From Trichoderma breve (lineage: Eukaryota; Ascomycota; Sordariomycetes; Hypocreales; Hypocreaceae), in the NCBI RefSeq assembly GCF_028502605.1, contig NC_079235.1, forward strand, positions 744,001-808,000: 64,000 bases of DNA, written 5' to 3'. Made by a program: the position numbers and the translations under genes. This document shows, in pieces, positions 58,527 through 64,000 of the stretch. Under the pieces are notes generated by a model. It did no database searches. It was not told the DNA's origin and worked only from the letters and a program-made list of their open reading frames with translations. Numbering within the stretch: the first letter of the stretch is position 1; each line of letters begins with the position of its first letter.

Positions 58527-60008
58527 ATGTCTGCCCCCGCCCACAAGTTCAAGGTCGCCGACCTGTCCCTGGCCGCCTTTGGCCGCAGGGAGATTGATCT
58601 CGCTGAGAACGAGATGCCCGGTCTGATGGCCATCCGCAAGAAGTATGCCGCCGACCAGCCTCTCGCCGGTGCCCGCATTGCTGGCTGCCTGCACATGACC
58701 ATCCAGACTGCCGTCCTGATCGAGACCCTCGTCGCTCTTGGTGCCGAGGTCACCTGGACCAGCTGCAACATCTTCAGCACCCAGGACCACGCCGCCGCTG
58801 CCATTGCCGCCGCTGGTGTCCCCGTCTTCGCCTGGAAGGGCGAGTCCGAGGAGGAGTACAACTGGTGTCTCGAGCAGCAGCTCGTTGCCTTCAAGGACGG
58901 CAAGAAGCTGAACCTGATCCTCGACGACGGTGGTGACCTGACCTCCCTGGTCCACACCAAGTACCCCGAGCAGCTCAAGGACTGCTACGGTGTCTCTGAG
59001 GAGACCACCACTGGTGTCCACCACCTGTACCGCATGCTCAAGGACGGCAAGCTACTGGTCCCTGCCATCAACGTCAACGACTCCGTCACCAAGTCCAAGT
59101 TCGACAACTTGTACGGCTGCCGTGAGTCCCTCATTGACGGTATCAAGCGTGCCACCGATGTCATGATTGCTGGCAAGGTTGCCGTTGTTGCTGGATTCGG
59201 AGATGTCGGCAAGGGCTGCGCCATGGCTCTCCACGGCATGGGTGCCCGTGTCATCGTTACCGAGATCGACCCCATCAACGCCCTCCAGGCTGCCATGGCC
59301 GGCTACCAGGTCACCACCATGGAGAAGGCTGCCCCCATCGGCCAGATCTTCGTCACCACCACTGGCTGCCGTGACATTCTGACTGGTGCTCACTTCGAGG
59401 CCATGCCCAACGACGCCATTGTTTGCAGTAAGTTTGAACCACAATCTAAGACTATCATTTATTTTGCATGTGAGCTAACAGCCGCACTTTAGACATTGGC
59501 CACTTCGACATTGAGATCGATGTTGCTTGGCTCAAGGCCAACGCCAAGTCTGTCCAGAACATCAAGCCCCAGGTCGACCGATTCACCATGGCCAGCGGCC
59601 GCCACATCATCCTCCTGGCTGAGGGTCGTCTGGTCAACCTTGGCTGTGCTACCGGCCACTCTTCTTTCGTCATGTCCTGCTCCTTCTCCAACCAGGTCCT
59701 TGCCCAGATTGCTCTGTACAAGGCCGAGGACAAGGCTTGGGCTGAGAAGTACGTCGAGTTCGGCACCACTGGCAAGCTCGATGTTGGCGTCTTCGTCCTC
59801 CCCAAGATTTTGGATGAGGAGGTTGCCAAGCTGCACCTGGCCCACGTCCAGGCTGAGCTGACCACCCTCTCCCCCGTCCAGGCTGAGTACCTTGGCCTTC
59901 CCGTCGAGGGCCCCTTCAAGGCTGAGATGTAAGCGTTCCCCCTAACATGATTGACATTAAAACCGAAAATGTACTGACCAAGCTTCTTCCTACAGCTACC
60001 GCTACTAA
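58527..60008 (+). CDS. sah1: Adenosylhomocysteinase (S-adenosyl-L-homocysteine hydrolase)
   Basis: Splits S-adenosylhomocysteine into adenosine and homocysteine, relieving product inhibition of methyltransferases; cytosolic, NAD-dependent. Three exons, 58527-59427, 59493-59928 and 59996-60008, give 449 residues, the same length as yeast Sah1. Motifs: [38 protein letters not shown], the NAD site [10 protein letters not shown] from ~223, and [12 protein letters not shown]. The last exon is only 13 nt and supplies the terminal YRY, so the protein ends FKAEIYRY with the Lys and Tyr that reach the neighbouring subunit's NAD. Codon use is strongly C-biased (GCC, CTC, AAC), indicating high expression. 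Confidence 0.98.
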
Positions 60009-60882
60009 GCACCTTTCATGTATTCATACATACCCCCAAGGATCCTTCAACTGGACTCCTACGTGTAACGACATTTCATCCGGGTCAATCATCCGGTCAA
60101 TGGGAACACTTGTGATTTCAACAGCATCATGAACTGGCAGGGGGGCATATATATGGGCAGGGAAAAATATAAAAGCCCATGGGTTTTGGTTTTGGTTTTT
60201 TTTTTTATGATTTGATTTTCATCCCCTTTTCTTCTTTCCTCAAAAGACTTGGGGTTTTTCTCGCTGGGCGGATGGGGCAGAAAAGAACATGGCCTTTTCA
60301 ACAAAAACGGCGTCGGGTAAATTTATTTTTGCTAATGATGATTCCCCCCAATGGCGAGACAAACGTGATACACAAAGATTATGAGACGGGAGAGGCGCTC
60401 AGAGATGGGCGCGATTTGAGGAAGCCCGTCAACCGCGGCTGCAGTGGATGGACATAGCAATTAGAAAAAATGAAAATGGCGGGCAAAGATTTTTTGTCCC
60501 TTGTCTGGGCAAAGCAATGTTTCCATGGCTTGCAAGCGCATGAATGAATGAATGTGTGTGATCTTATACTTGGTACTGATTTCGTTGTATGTATGTGGAC
60601 TTGTTAATTTGAGTTACTGTCTGCGTAATTAGTATCTAGAGATATCGTAGGACTCACTCAGGGTGGTTGGGCTATCGACATTATAGCGATTCTCTATACC
60701 ATCATCACTCAAATCACATTTCTGGCCATAACCTCAAAACAACTTTCATCTAGATGTCAGTCTCACCAGACCACGCCTTTTATTTTCTTCCTTCTAATTC
60801 TATAACATGACATGACGCATTTTCAACAAATCAGACACAAGATCAAACCTCACAGCTTCGAGCTCCTCGCACCGCCATGCAG
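60009..60882. other. Convergent intergenic region after SAHH
   Basis: 874 bases between convergent stops, A/T-richer to the right, with T runs near 60,198 consistent with 3' UTR sequence. No gene seen. Confidence 0.5.
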
Positions 60883-62189
60883 TCACGCAGCCAACCCCGT
60901 CTGCTCGGGAACAATGCTCTTGAGCTTCCCCTCCTTGACCGCCAACCGGACATTGTCAATGGTCCACTCCTCCATCTTCTGCTGGGTCTCCTGGGTCCAG
61001 GTGCCCATGTGGGGGACGAGCAGGACGTTTGGGTTGGCGAGCAGGCCCGGGTGGATCTCGGGCTCGTTCTCGTAGACGTCGAGGCCGACGGAGGAGACTT
61101 GCCCGGAGGCGAGGGCGTCTACGAGGGCGGCCTCGTCCATGACTGCGCCGCGGGCGGTGTTTACGATGACGATGCCGGGCTTCATGAGGGCGAATTGGGG
61201 GGCGGCGATGGTGTGGCGGGTGCTGGGCTGTGAATGGGGTGTTAGTTTATATATATGTAAGGTGATGTTCGCGAGGTAAGGAAAAACAGGAGTAGAACTT
61301 ACGTTGAGAGGCAGGTTCAGACTCAGGACGTCACTCTCCGCCAGCAACGTCTCAAGACTAACATACTCAGCACCATCCTCCAACTCAGGACTCAGGCGCG
61401 AGCGATTGTGGTATCGAATACGCATTCCAAAGGCCCTCGCCTTGGTAGCGACGTTGCGGCCAATGCCGCCCATACCCAAGATTCCCAGGATCTTGCCCTG
61501 AGGGTCGTGGCCCAGCGCGGGAGGAGGCGAGCCGCGCCACTTGCCGGCTCGCAGGGCTTCAATGCCAATGGGGAGGTTGCGAAGGGCGCCGATGAGCAGC
61601 CAGATGGTGACGTCGGCGGTGGCATCGTCGACGGCAGTGGGAGTGTTTGAGACGCGGACGTCGTGGGCGGTGCAGGCGGGGATGTCGATCTGGTCGTAGC
61701 CAGCGCCTGTGATGGAGTTTGGAGTTAGCAAGTGTTCTGTTCTGTTTTGTATGTTCATGGTTTTTCTGGAGTATAAGTCTAGAGAGACAATGGGAGTAGA
61801 GACGAGCGAGGAATAGATAGGAGAGAGTTTCTCACCATTGTGGCACAGAAACTTGATGCTCTTGGGGAACGCATCCAGCAGCTCGCTGTCAATCTTGCCC
61901 GTGATCTTGACGGAATCAAATGTCCTGTATGCGACGCTGATGCCGTCCAGGGCACCGGATTTGCACTCGGCAATGAATTCGTCTCGGTTGGTGGCCTTGG
62001 GCTGGATCACGTCTGCGATGTCGGCGATGGTTTGCCATGCTACGTGAGCGCTGGACGAGAGATGATTGTCAGCTCTGGATGCAACAAGCTTTGACTTGGA
62101 ATAATAGAAAAAGAAGGGAGGCCTCTAAGGTTATGGTTCCTGACTTACTGGTCAATCTTGCCCAGGAGGAGAACCTTGGGACGGCTCAT
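60883..62189 (-). CDS. D-isomer-specific 2-hydroxyacid dehydrogenase (glyoxylate/hydroxypyruvate reductase type)
   Basis: Four exons (62149-62189, 61836-62050, 61303-61706, 60883-61227) give 334 residues, usual for the family. The Rossmann motif is GMGGIG at 163-168, preceded by the signature region TPTAVDDATADVTIWLLIG. Catalytic residues R246 (NTARGAVMDEAAL), E275 (VYENEPEIHPG) and H293 (LLVPHMGTW) are all present. HNGAGYDQIDI marks the substrate loop, split by intron 2. It resembles yeast GOR1-like enzymes reducing glyoxylate or hydroxypyruvate with NAD(P)H; the exact substrate cannot be read from sequence. No mitochondrial presequence is evident. Confidence 0.95.
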
Positions 62190-63728
62190 CTTGGAGGAAA
62201 TTGTCTTGTATAGATGGAATTGGATAAGAGGAGGAGGGGATGATGCAATTGCACCAGCGTCAGGGGGGGTATCTAGAAGAAGGAAACAGGAATTGGAATT
62301 CTAACAGAAAAGACGAAATCAAGTGAAAGAAAAAAAAAAAGGTCTAGGGATTTAAAAAGAGAGGAGAAAAGCAGAGCAGAGAAGAAAAAAAAAAGAAATG
62401 GGATTCATCAAACCGGGTCCCCATCATCACCGTCAAAGTGGGTTGTAGTTGCGAAGGCGCCGTTTCGGCGGGGTAAAAGTTCACTAAAAACTGAGAAACT
62501 GGCCCCCGTAGCGCGGGGGAGGTTTTTGGTGTCAAATTCAGCGTGGGGTTTGTCTTGTCTTATCATTTGCTTGTCGTGCTGAGATTGAGGACTGTTGTTG
62601 CTTCATATAGAGTGAAAGAAAACCATTCCGAAATTACTCTACTTCCAATTAGATCTATATATTTTAAGTCTTGTTACATAAAGTATCTGATCTTAACAGC
62701 AAAGTGCTCGAGAGAATGAATATCTCTATCTGGTGAATTCAACAACATCTTTTAGCTACATCGCTATTTCGGGCATCTCCCGCCGAACTGGACCCCCCTT
62801 TCAGACAAAGCGGGCGGACATTAGACGGAGAAATTACCTCTGCAGCTGGACACAACCACATACACTCACAGCTAATCTCATCGCGTTCAGAATATTCATT
62901 GTGCCGGCAGGAAATTATCCCGGGACTGATCAAGTTTGTCCGTTTCCTCAATGGAATGTATCATGTATCTGAAGAGTCAACAGTCAACATCATGGCTATA
63001 TATACTCGAGTAGATGCGCGGCTATAGGTAAGAGCGCATGGCATGCTGATTTACGCATCGGATGGCCGTTGCCGAATTCAATTTATCCATGGCATCGGCG
63101 AAATCGGAGGCTAACAGACGCATCATATTGGAACTCGGCTTATAGTCCATCCATACAACCTTATGGGCGACAACTCAAACTCACACCTCCCGTCCTTAAG
63201 ATTAGTAGACATAGTACCCAATTCATCACAGTTGCATATGGCATCCACAACCTTGCAATGTAAATAGTGAATAGAGATTTATTTATTCGTATAAAACATC
63301 CGAAACCGTGATCCGAGAATTATACACAACATGAAGCCGTGGTCTAGGGAGTCGATCTTCAAATACCAAAACAAACTTTGCCCGGCCGCTAATATGCTTC
63401 TCATCCATGATGAAAAGGGTCCCAATAACTCCAAAAGAAAAAAAAAAAAAAAATATCGTCCAAGGTGCGAGTGTCTCAACCGCTGCTTTCTAGCAATTTC
63501 TTCTCCATATAATGACAGAAGACAACATCCGCCATTCCCATGCCGTTAGGATGTGTGCCCCCTTCGTCCAAGTTTATACTTTTTTGTTGACAAACCCGGC
63601 GTCTTCATTCAACCTCTTGTCTTCTCCTCTCCCGGGCATATATACATGCTAGCAGGTAGCATTGGGTATGACCGGTGATGCTCAAGGTCATCCTATGCAT
63701 TCGCCATCAAAGGTGCAGTACGCACTTC
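62190..63728. other. Intergenic region upstream of the hydroxyacid dehydrogenase
   Basis: 1.5 kb. 62,190-62,600 is purine-rich on + (A runs at 62,329-62,340 and 62,384-62,394), a pyrimidine-rich leader for the - strand gene. The right part is A/T-rich with an A15-type run near 63,439-63,453 and probably includes the 3' region of the edge gene. No gene seen. Confidence 0.5.
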
Positions 63729-64000
63729 TCAAAACTCCCATGGCCCAAACACCTGTGTCATCCAGTTAATGTCACCAAAATCGGCTGATAGGTCTTGGTC
63801 AGGTAGCATAGAGTGGTCCACCAACAAGGGAGGCTGCGGCGCCGCACCCGGGATAACGGAGCTGTTGGGCGTTGGGAGCCCTCCCATAGGTTGCTGCACG
63901 ATGGCTGGCTCCCAATTCGAGCGCACATTGCGAAGCACCTTTGTGCATTTCCCAAAGATGGATATATCCTCTGGTCCACCTCTCAGGGGGTACAATGCAT
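63729..64000 (-). CDS. C-terminus of a probable fungal transcription factor (cut by right edge)
   Basis: Open through the window edge and ending at TGA (63,729-63,731). About 90 residues are visible. A helix-like segment (KCTKVLRNVRSNWEPAIVQQ) is followed by a Pro/Asn-rich linker and an acidic hydrophobic end, DLSADFGDINWMTQVFGPWEF. This layout is common at the C-termini of Zn2Cys6 regulators, where it can act as an activation region. No DNA-binding domain is visible, so the assignment is tentative. Confidence 0.5.
   Translation of the reverse strand, partial: ALYPLRGGPEDISIFGKCTKVLRNVRSNWEPAIVQQPMGGLPTPNSSVIPGAAPQPPLLVDHSMLPDQDLSADFGDINWMTQVFGPWEF

Noticed and set aside
58488..59024. 178-codon antisense frame over SAHH
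   Set aside because: Gly/Val/Leu-rich shadow of strongly C-ending codons in a highly conserved gene.

Overview
The window reads as nuclear DNA of a filamentous ascomycete, most likely a Sordariomycete and plausibly Hypocreales. The evidence is: short introns (mostly 50-100 bases) with GTRNGT donors and CTAAC or CTGAC-type branch points in nearly every gene; an Msb2-type mucin sensor and a PREG/PHO80-type cyclin; two Zn2Cys6 regulators plus a probable third at the right edge; DUF7708 and fungal AAA+ families; and long pyrimidine-rich leaders. No tRNA, rRNA, CRISPR array, intact transposon or viral gene was found. Species cannot be decided from the sequence alone.

Layout. 1-6.3 kb is accessory. 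A large AAA+ ATPase (cut by the left edge) is divergently paired with a DUF7708 protein that resembles the N-terminal half of fungal NLR/STAND proteins, followed by an unrecognised two-exon gene. 7.1-14.2 kb holds RNA polymerase I subunit RPA135 and a secreted tyrosinase. 14.2-22.1 kb is a 7.9 kb stretch without a recognisable gene, with strong purine/pyrimidine strand asymmetry. 22-33 kb carries an acetoacetate-decarboxylase-fold protein, the PHO80-like cyclin, proteasome subunit beta-1 and an ERV2-type sulfhydryl oxidase, separated by long non-coding stretches. 33-39.8 kb is again non-coding and leads into the MSB2-like mucin.

43.9-50.8 kb is a compact group: Zn2Cys6 regulator, EthD-domain protein, NorB/AAD-type aldo-keto reductase, Zn2Cys6 regulator. 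The two enzyme genes are divergent and share one promoter, and each regulator is convergent with one of them. This looks like a small self-regulated catabolic or secondary-metabolite module without a backbone synthase. 54.5-62.2 kb returns to housekeeping genes: a UPF0643 protein, eIF3h, S-adenosylhomocysteine hydrolase and a 2-hydroxyacid dehydrogenase. The right edge holds the C-terminus of a probable fungal transcription factor.

The observations most worth following are: (1) the divergent AAA+/DUF7708 pair, where the DUF7708 protein has a C-terminal domain that looks like an NTPase without a canonical Walker A; (2) the EthD/AKR/two-regulator module, whose reductase gene appears to need a 4-nt micro-exon; (3) a proteasome exon of 15 nt that carries the catalytic threonine; (4) two diverged repeat copies whose differences are mostly transitions, as RIP would leave; (5) over-representation of TACTCCGTA/TACGGAGTA in the gene deserts. 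All gene models were assembled by hand from reading frames and splice signals, without transcript or database support.
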